64,000 nt of DNA from Subtercola boreus (GCF_006716115.1 NZ_VFOO01000001.1:3968001-4032000), one strand, 5' to 3'; positions 15,529 through 23,341 are shown, counted from the first letter of the stretch. Program-made: numbers and translations. The notes: generated by a model from the sequence alone, not told the origin.

Positions 15529-17578
15529 AGCGAACCGGCGCCTCACGCGAGGCTCCCGGTACTCGAAATACGACGGCGGGCCGGATCCGCTCGCGCCGCC
15601 GGTCGACGTGACCGAGGCGCTCGACGCCATCGGCAAAGACGTGATGGCCGGGTACTCGCCCGAGAATGCGATGCGCGAGTTCCTCCGCCGCGGCGGCCGC
15701 GACCAGGCCGGACTCGACGATCTCGCCCGGCGCGTGGCCGAGCGGCGCCGCGAACTGACGCAGAAACACAACCTCGACGGCACCCTTCAGGAGATCAAGG
15801 AACTGCTCGACCGTGCCGTGCTCGAGGAGCGCAAGCAGCTCGCCCGCGATGCATTGATGGATGAGGGCGACAGGGCCCTTGCGGAGATCCAGCTCGACAG
15901 CCTGCCGTCGTCCCCGTCGGCGGCGGTCAGCGAGCTGAACGACTACCGCTGGCAGAGCGCCGAGGCGCGCGCCGACTACGAGAAGATCAAGGACCTGCTG
16001 GGCCGGGAGATGCTCGACCAGCGTTTCGCTGGCATGAAGAATGCCCTAGAGAATGCGACCGACGAGGATCGCGCCGCCATCACCGAGATGCTCGGCGATC
16101 TGAACCAGCTGCTCGACGCCCACAAGCGGGGTGAGGACACCCCCGAGCAGTTCGCTGAGTTCATGGCGAAGCACGGGCAGTTCTTCCCCGAGCAGCCGGA
16201 GAACGTCGACGAGCTCCTCGACGCGCTCGCCGCCCGCGCCGCCGCGGCCCAGCGCATGCGCAACTCGATGACCCAGGAGCAGCGCGACGAACTCGACGCG
16301 CTCGCGGCCGAGGCGTTCGGGTCGCCCGACCTGATGGAAGCGCTGTCAGAGCTCGACGGTCAGCTGCGCGACCTCCGCCCCGGTGAGGACTGGAACGGTT
16401 CCGAGCGGATGGACGGACAAGACGGCCTCGGCCTCGGCGACGGCACCGGCGTCTTCCAGGACATCGCCGACCTCGACGGCCTGGCCGAACAGCTCTCCCA
16501 GTCGCAGAACAGCTCGCAGCTCGACGACCTCGACCTCGACGCGCTCGCCCGGCAGCTCGGCGACTCGGCGGCAGTGGATGCCCGAACCATCCAGCAGCTC
16601 GAGAAGGCCCTCCGTGACAACGGTGCACTCAAGCGCGGAACCGACGGCACCCTCAAACTCACGCCGAAGGCGATGCGGCAACTCGGCAAGGCGCTGCTGC
16701 GGGACGTCGCCGAGAAGCTGTCGGGGCGCGGCGGCAACCGTGACGTGGGACAGGCGGGAGCTGCGGGGGAGCGCTCGGGGGCGACCCGGGAGTGGGCGTT
16801 CGGCGACACTGAACCGTGGGACGTCACCCGCACCATCACGAACGCGATCACCCGCACGGCCGGCGAGGGCCGTTCGGCTCTGCGCGGGGTGAGCATCCAG
16901 ATCGGCGACGTCGAAGTGCAGGAGACCGAGGCCCGCAGCCAGGCCTGCGTCGCCCTGCTCGTCGACACGTCGTTCTCGATGGCGATGGATGATCGCTGGG
17001 TGCCCATGAAGCGCACGGCCCTCGCGCTGCACACCCTCATCACGAGCCGTTTCCGCGGTGACGACCTGCAGCTGATCGGCTTCGGCCGGCACGCCGAGGT
17101 GATGGACATCGAACAGCTCATCGGTCTCGACGCCAAGTGGGACAAGGGCACGAACCTGCACCACGCGCTGATGCTGGCTAACCGGCACTTCCGGAAGCAC
17201 CCGAACGCCCAGCCGGTGCTGCTGATCGTCACCGACGGCGAACCCACCTCGCACCTCGAACCCGGCGGCGAGGTCTACTTCAGCTATCCGCCCGACCCGC
17301 TGACCGTCGCGTACGCGGTGCGGGAACTGGATGCCTCGATGAGGCTCGGCGCGCAGACCTCCTTCTTCCGGCTGGGCGACGACCCCGGCCTCGCGCGGTT
17401 CATCGACTCGATGGCACGGCGCGTCGGCGGCTCCGTGGTGGCGCCGGAGGCCGACGACCTCGGCGCGGCCGTGGTCTCGTCGTACCTCGGATCGCGGGGC
17501 GGCACGCCCGGCGCGGGCGGCAGCGCCTCACCCGACGACTTCGGCGGCATGTTCGGCCGCGGCTGGGGCCGCTGGTAA
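15521..17578 (+). CDS. VWA-domain protein, partner of the MoxR-type ATPase
   Basis: A 685-residue cytoplasmic protein. The first two thirds are charged and helical, with many Leu-Asp repeats (around residues 310-350, LDDLDLDALARQLGD) and probable coiled coils. A C-terminal VWA domain follows, with the metal site motif VDTSFSM (Asp near residue 481) and VTDGEPTSH further on. The tail is Gly-rich and ends GMFGRGWGRW. Start ATG 15521 lies inside the end of the AAA gene, so the two are translationally coupled. Together they form a BchI/BchD-like or MoxR-VWA module. Confidence 0.88.
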   Translation: MARANRRLTRGSRYSKYDGGPDPLAPPVDVTEALDAIGKDVMAGYSPENAMREFLRRGGRDQAGLDDLARRVAERRRELTQKHNLDGTLQEIKELLDRAVLEERKQLARDALMDEGDRALAEIQLDSLPSSPSAAVSELNDYRWQSAEARADYEKIKDLLGREMLDQRFAGMKNALENATDEDRAAITEMLGDLNQLLDAHKRGEDTPEQFAEFMAKHGQFFPEQPENVDELLDALAARAAAAQRMRNSMTQEQRDELDALAAEAFGSPDLMEALSELDGQLRDLRPGEDWNGSERMDGQDGLGLGDGTGVFQDIADLDGLAEQLSQSQNSSQLDDLDLDALARQLGDSAAVDARTIQQLEKALRDNGALKRGTDGTLKLTPKAMRQLGKALLRDVAEKLSGRGGNRDVGQAGAAGERSGATREWAFGDTEPWDVTRTITNAITRTAGEGRSALRGVSIQIGDVEVQETEARSQACVALLVDTSFSMAMDDRWVPMKRTALALHTLITSRFRGDDLQLIGFGRHAEVMDIEQLIGLDAKWDKGTNLHHALMLANRHFRKHPNAQPVLLIVTDGEPTSHLEPGGEVYFSYPPDPLTVAYAVRELDASMRLGAQTSFFRLGDDPGLARFIDSMARRVGGSVVAPEADDLGAAVVSSYLGSRGGTPGAGGSASPDDFGGMFGRGWGRW

Positions 17579-17603
17579 CGGCCGCGCGTTCCCGTCCATT
17601 TCT

Positions 17604-17625
17604 CGAGGAATCCTCGGAGTATGAT
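17604..17625 (+). promoter_or_regulatory. Candidate promoter of the Abi-associated RNA
   Basis: A near-consensus -10 box TATGAT (17620-17625) lies ahead of the repeat RNA. Transcription would start at about 17631-17633. A small perfect inverted repeat, CGAGGA-A-TCCTCG (17604-17616), occupies the spacer between -10 and the poor -35 region and could be a regulator site or the tail of the upstream gene. Confidence 0.5.
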
Positions 17626-17631
17626 GCTGGG

Positions 17632-17760
17632 AGAAGCGCCCACAAGGGCGCCCGCAGACAAGGTCGCCCGCAGCCAAGGTCGCTTAAAAGCAGAACCCCG
17701 GTCGTGTGATCGGCCCTCCGAAGAGGACTACAGGGACGGTTCCGGGGTGTTCCAAACAAC
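17632..17760 (+). ncRNA. Structured leader/antitoxin-like RNA with three 16-nt repeats
   Basis: Three tandem 16-nt units start at 17642, 17658 and 17674 (type ACAAGGTCGCCCGCAG; the third diverges to CTTAAAA), preceded by a partial unit. Helices visible by eye are GCGCCC-ACAA-GGGCGC (17636-17651), GCTT-AA-AAGC (17682-17691), CCTC-CGAA-GAGG (17715-17726), and an outer stem CCCCGG/CCGGGG (17696-17701 with 17742-17747). The element ends about 20 bases before an Abi-like HEPN gene. Abi-type HEPN toxins of the AbiF group are known to be linked to a conserved upstream structured RNA that acts as antitoxin. Position, repeats and folding fit that, but sequence identity with the known RNA family was not tested. 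Confidence 0.65.
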
Positions 17761-17779
17761 CTTAGGAGAGGGCGAGGGA

Positions 17780-18451
17780 ATGGTCAAGTCGGTGTCCTCG
17801 TCCTTCTGCAGTAGGCACTTCAGTCCAGCCCGACTCGAGCACTACCTCGCTGAGTGTGGTGGAGATCTGTCGGCAGCGATGCGGCTCTACGAGTGGAATG
17901 CAGAATTGTCAGCAGCGTTCTGGGAGTCGCTGAGCTTTCTGGAAGTCGCCCTCCGCAATGCGATCGATCGTGAGATGACGTCGATTCATGCCAGGAAGAG
18001 CCGCAGTGGCCACTGGATCTTCGACGATGCGCTCGAGCTGGGCCGGGATGCAGGAGGGCCGAGCCGGCATAGACAGCCCTACCTCGACGTTTCGACAGCG
18101 ATCAGACGGGATCGTTCCAACGGAATGCCAATCAGTCCCGGGCAGGTCATCTCTGAGCTTCCCTTTGGCTTCTGGCACCAGATGGTGTCAAAGCGCCAGT
18201 CGTTCCTTTGGCCCGACCTCGCCGCGGCGTTCCCGAACAGTCCGCGTCGCAGTCAGGCGCTCGTGCATGACCCCGTGTCGCGCCTAAGGACCTTCCGCAA
18301 TCGCATCGGTCATCACCACCGCATCTGGTCGATCGACAGCGCCGGTCGCTACGCGGACCTTTTGGTTGTGGCCGGCTTTCTCGATGTCGACCTCAGGGAC
18401 TGGGTCGAATCCCGCTCCCGAATCCCTCACCTGATCGCGTCAAGGCCGTAG
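17780..18451 (+). CDS. Abi-like (AbiD/AbiF type) HEPN protein, probable RNase toxin
   Basis: A 223-residue protein starting at ATG 17780 behind GGCGAGGG. The N-terminus has the Abi_2-type helix FLEVALRNAIDREM (54-66), and the C-terminal half has LPFGFWHQMVSK and the HEPN motif TFRNRIGHHHRI, where R173-x4-H178 fits the R-x4-6-H ribonuclease signature. Abi-family proteins give abortive phage infection, and AbiF members are toxins checked by an upstream RNA. A structured repeat RNA lies just upstream here. The gene uses more A/T-ending codons than its neighbours, which suggests acquisition by transfer. It sits alone between a housekeeping AAA/VWA operon and a convergent regulator. Catalytic activity is inferred. 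Confidence 0.85.
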   Translation: MVKSVSSSFCSRHFSPARLEHYLAECGGDLSAAMRLYEWNAELSAAFWESLSFLEVALRNAIDREMTSIHARKSRSGHWIFDDALELGRDAGGPSRHRQPYLDVSTAIRRDRSNGMPISPGQVISELPFGFWHQMVSKRQSFLWPDLAAAFPNSPRRSQALVHDPVSRLRTFRNRIGHHHRIWSIDSAGRYADLLVVAGFLDVDLRDWVESRSRIPHLIASRP

Positions 18452-18499
18452 CGCCTCCGTGCCTACCCCGCGTGGTGCCGAGCTGAGCGGGAACGAGAC

Positions 18500-19171
18500 C
18501 TACGGGCCGCCGAGCCAGTGGTCGATGCGGTGGTGGTCGGGCGCGAAGCCGTGGTCGACGCCCCAGAGCACGGCCTGAGTCCGGCTGGACACGTCGATCT
18601 TGCGGTAGATGCTTCGGATGTACGACTTGACCGTGTTCGGGCTGAGATAGGTGAGCCGGGCCACGTCGGCGTTGTTCTTGCCCTGGGTGATGAGCGCGAG
18701 AATCTCCGACTCGCGGTCGGTGAACCCCTCGTGCCGGCCGGGCCAGTCGAGCCCGAGAGCGCTGCCCGCCCGTTTCGGCGGGTCGCTGATCACCGTTTCG
18801 CCCGCGTGCACCGATTCGAGCGCCGCGACGAGGTCCCGAGCCGGCAGGGTTTTCGAGAGGTACCCGTGGATGCCCTGCCCGCGTGCGCTGTCGACGAGCT
18901 CGGGCTGGAAGTTCCAGGTGTAGACGACGACCCGGCTCGCCCGCGGATTCTTCACCAGCCCGCGCAGTTCCTGATGGTCTGATTCGGGCTGGGCGAACGA
19001 GTCGTACAGCACGATGTCGACTTCGTCACTGAGATCCGCGTTGGCGTCGATCTCGCACACGAGCACGCGATCGCGGTAGCGGTCGAACATGTGGGCGAGC
19101 CCGGTGAGTACGACGTCGTAGTCGTCGACGAGGGCCACCCGGATGGGTCTGGCCGCCGCTGTCACGCTCAT
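18500..19171 (-). CDS. NarL/LuxR-type response regulator
   Basis: A 223-residue protein. The receiver domain has VDDYD near the N-terminus, a probable phosphoacceptor Asp57 (IVLYDSF) and Lys107 in GYLSKTL. The C-terminal LuxR helix-turn-helix (about 148-205) reads FTDRESEILALITQG and TYLSPNTVKSYIRSIYRKI. No cognate kinase is adjacent, so it is an orphan. It is divergent from the GlsB-like membrane protein gene and could control it. The segment after the Asp (DSFAQPES) departs from the usual LMDIRMP pattern, so phosphorylation may be weak or atypical. Confidence 0.9.
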   Translation of the reverse strand: MSVTAAARPIRVALVDDYDVVLTGLAHMFDRYRDRVLVCEIDANADLSDEVDIVLYDSFAQPESDHQELRGLVKNPRASRVVVYTWNFQPELVDSARGQGIHGYLSKTLPARDLVAALESVHAGETVISDPPKRAGSALGLDWPGRHEGFTDRESEILALITQGKNNADVARLTYLSPNTVKSYIRSIYRKIDVSSRTQAVLWGVDHGFAPDHHRIDHWLGGP

Positions 19172-19207
19172 GAGATGAGACTAGCGCGCATCCGGCAGCA
19201 AAAGACC

Positions 19208-19259
19208 ACCCCTAGGGGTGTCGCGCCCCACCTCTGGGGCTGGTTCGCTGATACCAGCC
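19208..19259. promoter_or_regulatory. Small palindromes in the divergent regulator/glsB gap
   Basis: ACCCCTAGGGGT (19208-19219) is a perfect 12-bp palindrome, and GGCTGGT/ACCAGCC (19238-19244, 19253-19259) is a 7-bp inverted repeat. Both lie in the 142-bp gap between the divergent response regulator and the GlsB-like gene. They may be operator sites; no clear -35/-10 pair was assigned. Confidence 0.35.
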
Positions 19260-19313
19260 GTTCAGACGAGCGGTGTGAAGCGCAGAACTGCGCACGATCA
19301 AAGGATGCACATC

Positions 19314-19592
19314 ATGCTCGGTCTCATCATCAGCCTCATCGTCGTCGGCCTCATCGCTGGCGCGCTCGCCCGCCTCATCGTTCCGGGTCGCCAGAGCATC
19401 TCGATCCTCATGACCATCGTGCTCGGTATCGTCGGGTCGTTCGTGGGCGGGTTCCTCGGCTTCCTGATCTTCCAGCACGACCCGATGGACGGCTTCTTCC
19501 AGCCCGCCGGCATCATCGGCTCGATCATCGGCGCCGTCATCGTGCTGGTCATCTACACCCAGGTCGCCGGCCGCCGCTCGGTCAGCCGCTAA
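19314..19592 (+). CDS. GlsB/YeaQ/YmgE-family stress-associated membrane protein
   Basis: A 92-residue protein with three hydrophobic segments and the family pattern LIAGALARLIVPGRQ, then GSFVGGFLG and GSIIGAVIVLVIY. The ATG at 19314 is preferred over the one at 19305, because AAAGG (19300-19304) touches the earlier ATG but is nine bases from the later. Members are small integral membrane proteins raised in stress and stationary phase; their biochemical role is not settled. It is divergent from a LuxR-type regulator. Confidence 0.9.
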   Translation: MLGLIISLIVVGLIAGALARLIVPGRQSISILMTIVLGIVGSFVGGFLGFLIFQHDPMDGFFQPAGIIGSIIGAVIVLVIYTQVAGRRSVSR

Positions 19593-19606
19593 CGATCCGG
19601 CGCGCG

Positions 19607-19680
19607 GTGCGGATGGACGGAGCTGGGGCGACACGGTTCTGCATGCCAGGCCACGTTGTCTGAGCTTCGCCCGTTTGTGC
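19607..19680. repeat. 74-bp palindromic repeat, family B copy 1
   Basis: It begins GTGCGGATGGACGGAG and ends TTCGCCCGTTTGTGC; the halves pair imperfectly over nearly the whole length. About 57 of 74 bases match the copy at 19768-19841 in an ungapped alignment, counted by hand. It lies just after the GlsB-like stop, in a 300-bp gap between convergent genes. Confidence 0.82.
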
Positions 19681-19767
19681 TCGGCGGAAGGGGCGAGAGG
19701 GGTCGTTGCGCCCCGTGGCCGGGGGTGTGGTCGCGGGAGGCCCAACACTTTCGCGGGCGGGGACGCT

Positions 19768-19841
19768 GTGCGGATGGGCGGAGCAGGGACGACGTGGTGC
19801 CTCAAACAAGGCCACGTTGTCCCACCTCCGCCCATTTGTAC
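19768..19841. repeat. 74-bp palindromic repeat, family B copy 2
   Basis: It begins GTGCGGATGGGCGGAG and ends CTCCGCCCATTTGTAC; inner arms GGGACGACGTGG and CCACGTTGTCCC also pair. It is the same length and orientation as copy 1, 161 bp away. Mismatches against copy 1 concentrate in the loop and in paired positions. The rest of the gap (19681-19767 and 19842-19892) holds GC-rich sequence in which I see no gene. Confidence 0.85.
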
Positions 19842-19892
19842 ACAGCCCGCGCCCGCCCGAGGTCAGCCCCTTGGGGCGCGCGGGGCGCGCGC

Positions 19893-21626
19893 CTACTCGA
19901 GCAGCTTGCCGCCCACGGTGACCTCCTCGCGCATCAGCGCCGCGATCTCCTCGGGGATGGCTGGGATCGGCTCGCGAGTGATACCGCTTGGCGACCAGAC
20001 GAGGTTGACCTGCAGCCCCGGGTCGAGCTCGGGGTAGTCGCTCCGGTTGTGGCAACCACGCGTCTCGCGCCGTTCGAGCGCCGCCTCGAGGGTGGCGCGG
20101 GCCGCCAGCGCGGCCGACCGGAGGTCGAACGCGTGGGCGAGGTCCTGGTACCCAGCGATGTCGGGGTGCACCCCGATGTCGCCCATCCGCGCCTCGATCG
20201 TGTCGAGTTCGGCGAGCCCCGCGAGCAGCCCTTCCTCGTCACGCACGACGCCCGCGTACTCGGTCATCGTGTTCCGGATGGCGCGCTGCAGCGCGCGCAC
20301 ATTCTCGGGACCGTCACTCGCGAGCAACGCGTCGATCTCGCCCCGCGCGACGGCGACCGCCGCGGCCGACCGGGTCTGGGCATCCAGAGCAGCGGAGTAC
20401 GACGCCGCAGCCTGCCCGACGATCCGCCCGAACACGAGCAGCTCGATCAGCGAGTTGCCGCCGAGCCGGTTCGCCCCGTGCAGCCCCGACGAAGCCTCGC
20501 CGATCGCGTAGAGCCCGGGAACGTCGGTCGAGTGGTCCTCGGGACGCACCCAGACGCCGCCCATCGAGTAGTGCGCGGTGGGCGCGATCTCGATGGGATC
20601 CTTCGTGATGTCGAGCATCTGCAGCTCGAGCATGGTCTGGTAGACGCGGGGCAGCCGGGTCATGATCGTCTCGCGGGGGAGGTGCGAGACATCCAGCCAC
20701 ACGCCGCCGTTCGGCGTGCCACGACCTTCCTTGATCTCGGTGTAGCAGGCCAGCGCGACGCGGTCGCGGGTCGAGAGTTCCATGCGCTCGGGGTCGTAGC
20801 GACCCATGAAGCGCTCGCCGAGGCCGTTCCGCAGGATGCCGCCCTCGCCGCGCGCCGCCTCGGAGATGAGCGTGCCGGCCGCGTTCTCGGGCTCGATGAT
20901 GCCCGACGGATGGAACTGCACGAGCTCGGGGTCACGCAGTCGCCCGCCGGCCTCGACCGCCAGACGGAACGAGTCACCCGTGTTCTCGTCGCGCCGGGAG
21001 GAGGTGCGACGCCAGATGCGGTTGTGCCCGCCGGCGGCGAGGATGACGGCGTCGGCATGGATCAGGTAACGCGTGCCGTCTTCGACGTCGAAGCCGTAGG
21101 CGCCGAACACCGCGCCGTCGTCGTTGACGAGGATCCGGGTGACGTACACCGTGTCGAGGATCGGCACGTTCAGCTGCGCCGCCCGATTGACCAGGGTGCG
21201 CTGGATCTCGAGACCGGTGTAGTCGCCCGCGAAGGCGGTGCGCCGGTAGGTGTGCGCCCCGAAGAAGCGCTGGGAGATGCGCCCGTCGTCCTCGCGCGCG
21301 AACGGCATGCCGTAGCGCTCGAGGTCGTGGATGCCCCGGGCTGCGCCCGAGGTCACGATCTCGACGGTGTGCGGGTTGGCGAGCAGGTACGACTCCTTGA
21401 GGGTGTCGGCGGCGTGCTGCTGCCAGGTGTCGTCGGGATCCATCGTCGAGAGGGCGGCATTGATGCCGCCGGCCGCGAGGGAGGTGTGGGCATCCGACTT
21501 GGAGCGTTTGCCGAGGGCGAGCACGTCGACCCCCGCCTCGGCGAGTTCGATGGCGGCGCGGAGGCCGGAGCCGCCGGTTCCGATGACGAGGACGGTGGTG
21601 GAGAGCTGTCGTTCTGTGGGACTCAT
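19893..21626 (-). CDS. Fumarate reductase/succinate dehydrogenase-type flavoprotein, orphan
   Basis: A 577-residue FAD protein. The dinucleotide-binding motif VIGTGGSGLRAAIELAEAG is at the N-terminus, followed by DAHTSLAAGGINAAL with the His that binds FAD covalently in the family. The active-site region has EAARGEGGILRNGLGERF and HYSMGGVWV, and the C-terminal domain has GLHGANRLGGNSL. No iron-sulfur or membrane-anchor subunit gene is adjacent, so this is not a complete SdhABCD or FrdABCD operon. It may act with subunits encoded elsewhere, or as a soluble reductase or L-aspartate-oxidase-like enzyme. It is divergent from a LysR gene, its likely regulator. Confidence 0.82.
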   Translation of the reverse strand: MSPTERQLSTTVLVIGTGGSGLRAAIELAEAGVDVLALGKRSKSDAHTSLAAGGINAALSTMDPDDTWQQHAADTLKESYLLANPHTVEIVTSGAARGIHDLERYGMPFAREDDGRISQRFFGAHTYRRTAFAGDYTGLEIQRTLVNRAAQLNVPILDTVYVTRILVNDDGAVFGAYGFDVEDGTRYLIHADAVILAAGGHNRIWRRTSSRRDENTGDSFRLAVEAGGRLRDPELVQFHPSGIIEPENAAGTLISEAARGEGGILRNGLGERFMGRYDPERMELSTRDRVALACYTEIKEGRGTPNGGVWLDVSHLPRETIMTRLPRVYQTMLELQMLDITKDPIEIAPTAHYSMGGVWVRPEDHSTDVPGLYAIGEASSGLHGANRLGGNSLIELLVFGRIVGQAAASYSAALDAQTRSAAAVAVARGEIDALLASDGPENVRALQRAIRNTMTEYAGVVRDEEGLLAGLAELDTIEARMGDIGVHPDIAGYQDLAHAFDLRSAALAARATLEAALERRETRGCHNRSDYPELDPGLQVNLVWSPSGITREPIPAIPEEIAALMREEVTVGGKLLE

Positions 21627-21665
21627 GACTCCACGCTATGCAGGTGTGAACGATTACTCCAATGC

Positions 21666-21682
21666 ATATTCTCGCTCGCTAT
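21666..21682. promoter_or_regulatory. LysR-type binding site between divergent genes
   Basis: ATA-N11-TAT (21666-21682) matches the T-N11-A core of LysR-regulator boxes and sits in the 70-bp gap between the flavoprotein and lysR starts, 15 bp before the lysR ATG. It would allow autoregulation together with control of the flavoprotein gene. Confidence 0.6.
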
Positions 21683-21696
21683 GATGCGTCTAGGCT

Positions 21697-22647
21697 ATGC
21701 ATGTGAACCTCGAACAGCTCCGCAGTTTCGTCGAAGTGGCGCAACGCGGCAACTTCACCCGCGCCGCCGAACACCTGCACCTCGCCCAGCCCTCACTGAG
21801 TCGCCAGATCGCCACCCTCGAGCAGGATCTCGGTGCCGAACTCTTCGCCCGGGCCCGCGGCGGCAGCACCCTCACCGTCGCCGGCGAGTCGCTGCTGCCG
21901 CTGGCCCGGCGGATGCTCGCCGACGCCGACTCGGTGCGTCGCGAGCTCGCCGAACTCGCTGGCCTACAGCGCGGGCGGGTGCGCCTCGGCGCGACCCCGA
22001 CCCTCTGCATCAGCCTCGTCGCGGAGGTGCTGAGCACCTTCCACGCCGCGCATCCGGGGATCGAACTGCACCTCTCGGAGCACGGCTCCCGGCGCCTCCT
22101 CGACGAACTCGCCGCGGGCGAACTCGACCTCGCGCTCATCACCACCTCGGGCGCGGCTTCCGCCGACCGGTTCACCGTCAGCCCGCTGCTCGCCGAGGAG
22201 CTGGTCGTCATCTCCTCAGCCGCCGCCCCGCCGCTCACCGCTCGTGCCAGTCTGCGGCTCACGGATGTCGCGGCCCTCCCGCAGATCGTCTTCAGTTCGT
22301 CGTACGACCTCCGGGCGACGACCGACGCCGCCTTCGCCGCGGCCGGCCTCCGCCCCGAGGTGGTGCTCGAAGGGGCGCAGATGGATGCCGTGCTGAGGTT
22401 CGTCGAACGCGGGCTCGGCGTCGCCATCGTTCCGGCCATGGTGCTCATCGATCGCCCCGGACTCCGTTCCGTGCGGCTCACCGCGCCCGCGCTCAGCCGC
22501 ACGATCAGCCTCGCCCGCCCCGCGGACGCCCGCCCCACCGCCGCGGTCGCCCTCATGCAGCGCACCATCGCGGCCACGGCCACGGCCTTCGCCGCCCGCG
22601 CCGGCGCCACGATGCGCCTCGCCGCTCCGCCCGCCGCGGGCTCCTGA
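21697..22647 (+). CDS. LysR-family transcriptional regulator
   Basis: A 316-residue protein. The winged helix-turn-helix is at residues 4-62 (NLEQLRSFVEVAQRGNFTRA, then AQPSLSRQIATLEQDLG). The effector domain covers about 92-300 (VRLGATPTLC, ALITTSGAAS, FVERGLGVAIVPAMV). Divergent placement from the fumarate-reductase-like gene with a T-N11-A box between them is the classical LysR arrangement, so that gene is the probable target and a dicarboxylate or related acid a possible ligand. A 21-bp stretch spanning its stop codon is repeated 37 bp downstream. Confidence 0.93.
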   Translation: MHVNLEQLRSFVEVAQRGNFTRAAEHLHLAQPSLSRQIATLEQDLGAELFARARGGSTLTVAGESLLPLARRMLADADSVRRELAELAGLQRGRVRLGATPTLCISLVAEVLSTFHAAHPGIELHLSEHGSRRLLDELAAGELDLALITTSGAASADRFTVSPLLAEELVVISSAAAPPLTARASLRLTDVAALPQIVFSSSYDLRATTDAAFAAAGLRPEVVLEGAQMDAVLRFVERGLGVAIVPAMVLIDRPGLRSVRLTAPALSRTISLARPADARPTAAVALMQRTIAATATAFAARAGATMRLAAPPAAGS

Positions 22648-22866
22648 CGCCCGCCCTCGCGCCCTCGCGCGCGCGGGCTCCTGACGCCCGCCCCCGCCCC
22701 GTCGCCCCGCCCGCCCGCCTGCCCGCCGCCCCGCCGGCGAGTGCGTTCGGTTCTGCTGAGCGCGACCGGCCTGCGAGCCGCCCTCGGCATGAACGGCCGC
22801 ACGCAGTGGCGCGGGCGCCCTGACGGGGGCCCTTCGGTGGTTGTGCTGCCCGGGGATAATCGAACA

Positions 22867-23331
22867 GTGCCTGTGACTCGTGTCCGACCTGTCGATGTGG
22901 CTGAGCTGCGCGGATTCCTCGCCGAGGTCGACCTCACCCTCGCGGGTCTCGACGCCCCGACCGTGCGGCTGTGGGTCGACCGCGACGCGTCCGGCGTGAT
23001 CGTCGGGAGCACAGGCTTCGAGCTGAGCGCCGACGGAGCGCATGCCCTCATCAGGAGCGTCGCGGTGCGGCCCGGCATCCGGAACACCGGCGCAGGCACG
23101 CGACTGGCCCTGTTCGCGCTGGCTGAGGCCGAGGCATCCGGAGCATCGACCGCGTGGTTGTTCTCCCGCCGGTCGGGGCCGTTCTGGCAGAAGCTCGGCT
23201 TCGAGCCGGCCGACCGGGATGCACTGGCGGCGGCGCTGCCCGACACGCACCAGGTGCGCCTGTTCGCTTCGACAGGGCAACTAGCCCGGGAGGCGGCATG
23301 GTCGCGTCAACTCGACGGCGCAGGCCGCTGA
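22867..23331 (+). CDS. GNAT-family N-acetyltransferase (ArsN2-like)
   Basis: A 154-residue protein from GTG 22867; an upstream start would extend into GC-rich noncoding sequence with a 219-bp gap otherwise. The acetyl-CoA motif region is ALIRSVAVRPGIRNTGAGTRL, followed by the late strand AWLFSRRSGPFWQKLGFEPADR. The order resembles ArsN2-type acetyltransferases, but no arsenic genes are nearby and the substrate is open. It converges on the protease gene with a strong bidirectional terminator between. Confidence 0.75.
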   Translation: MPVTRVRPVDVAELRGFLAEVDLTLAGLDAPTVRLWVDRDASGVIVGSTGFELSADGAHALIRSVAVRPGIRNTGAGTRLALFALAEAEASGASTAWLFSRRSGPFWQKLGFEPADRDALAAALPDTHQVRLFASTGQLAREAAWSRQLDGAGR

Positions 23332-23341
23332 CCCTCCAGGC

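Noticed and set aside
13264-15783. Very long leftward open frame covering the membrane protein, palindrome and AAA gene
   Set aside because: It is antisense to genes with clear family motifs and crosses an intergenic microsatellite and palindrome. In GC-rich DNA such stop-free shadows are common.
14143-17578. Magnesium chelatase for chlorophyll or cobalt chelatase for cobalamin
   Set aside because: No tetrapyrrole genes are nearby and the subunits fit generic MoxR-VWA modules.
17642-17689. 16-nt repeats as a CRISPR remnant
   Set aside because: The units are directly adjacent with no spacers and lie within a structured leader before an Abi gene.
17621-17779. N-terminal extension of the Abi protein from ATG 17621
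   Set aside because: The ATG is part of the -10 box TATGAT, and the extension would translate the repeats and hairpins. ATG 17780 has a ribosome site and gives the family start.
19893-21626. Complete succinate dehydrogenase operon
   Set aside because: Only the flavoprotein subunit is present; neighbours are a stress protein and a LysR regulator.
19656-22823. Rightward open frame of over 1000 codons
   Set aside because: It is antisense to the flavoprotein and out of frame with lysR; the translation is Arg/His-rich with no domain.
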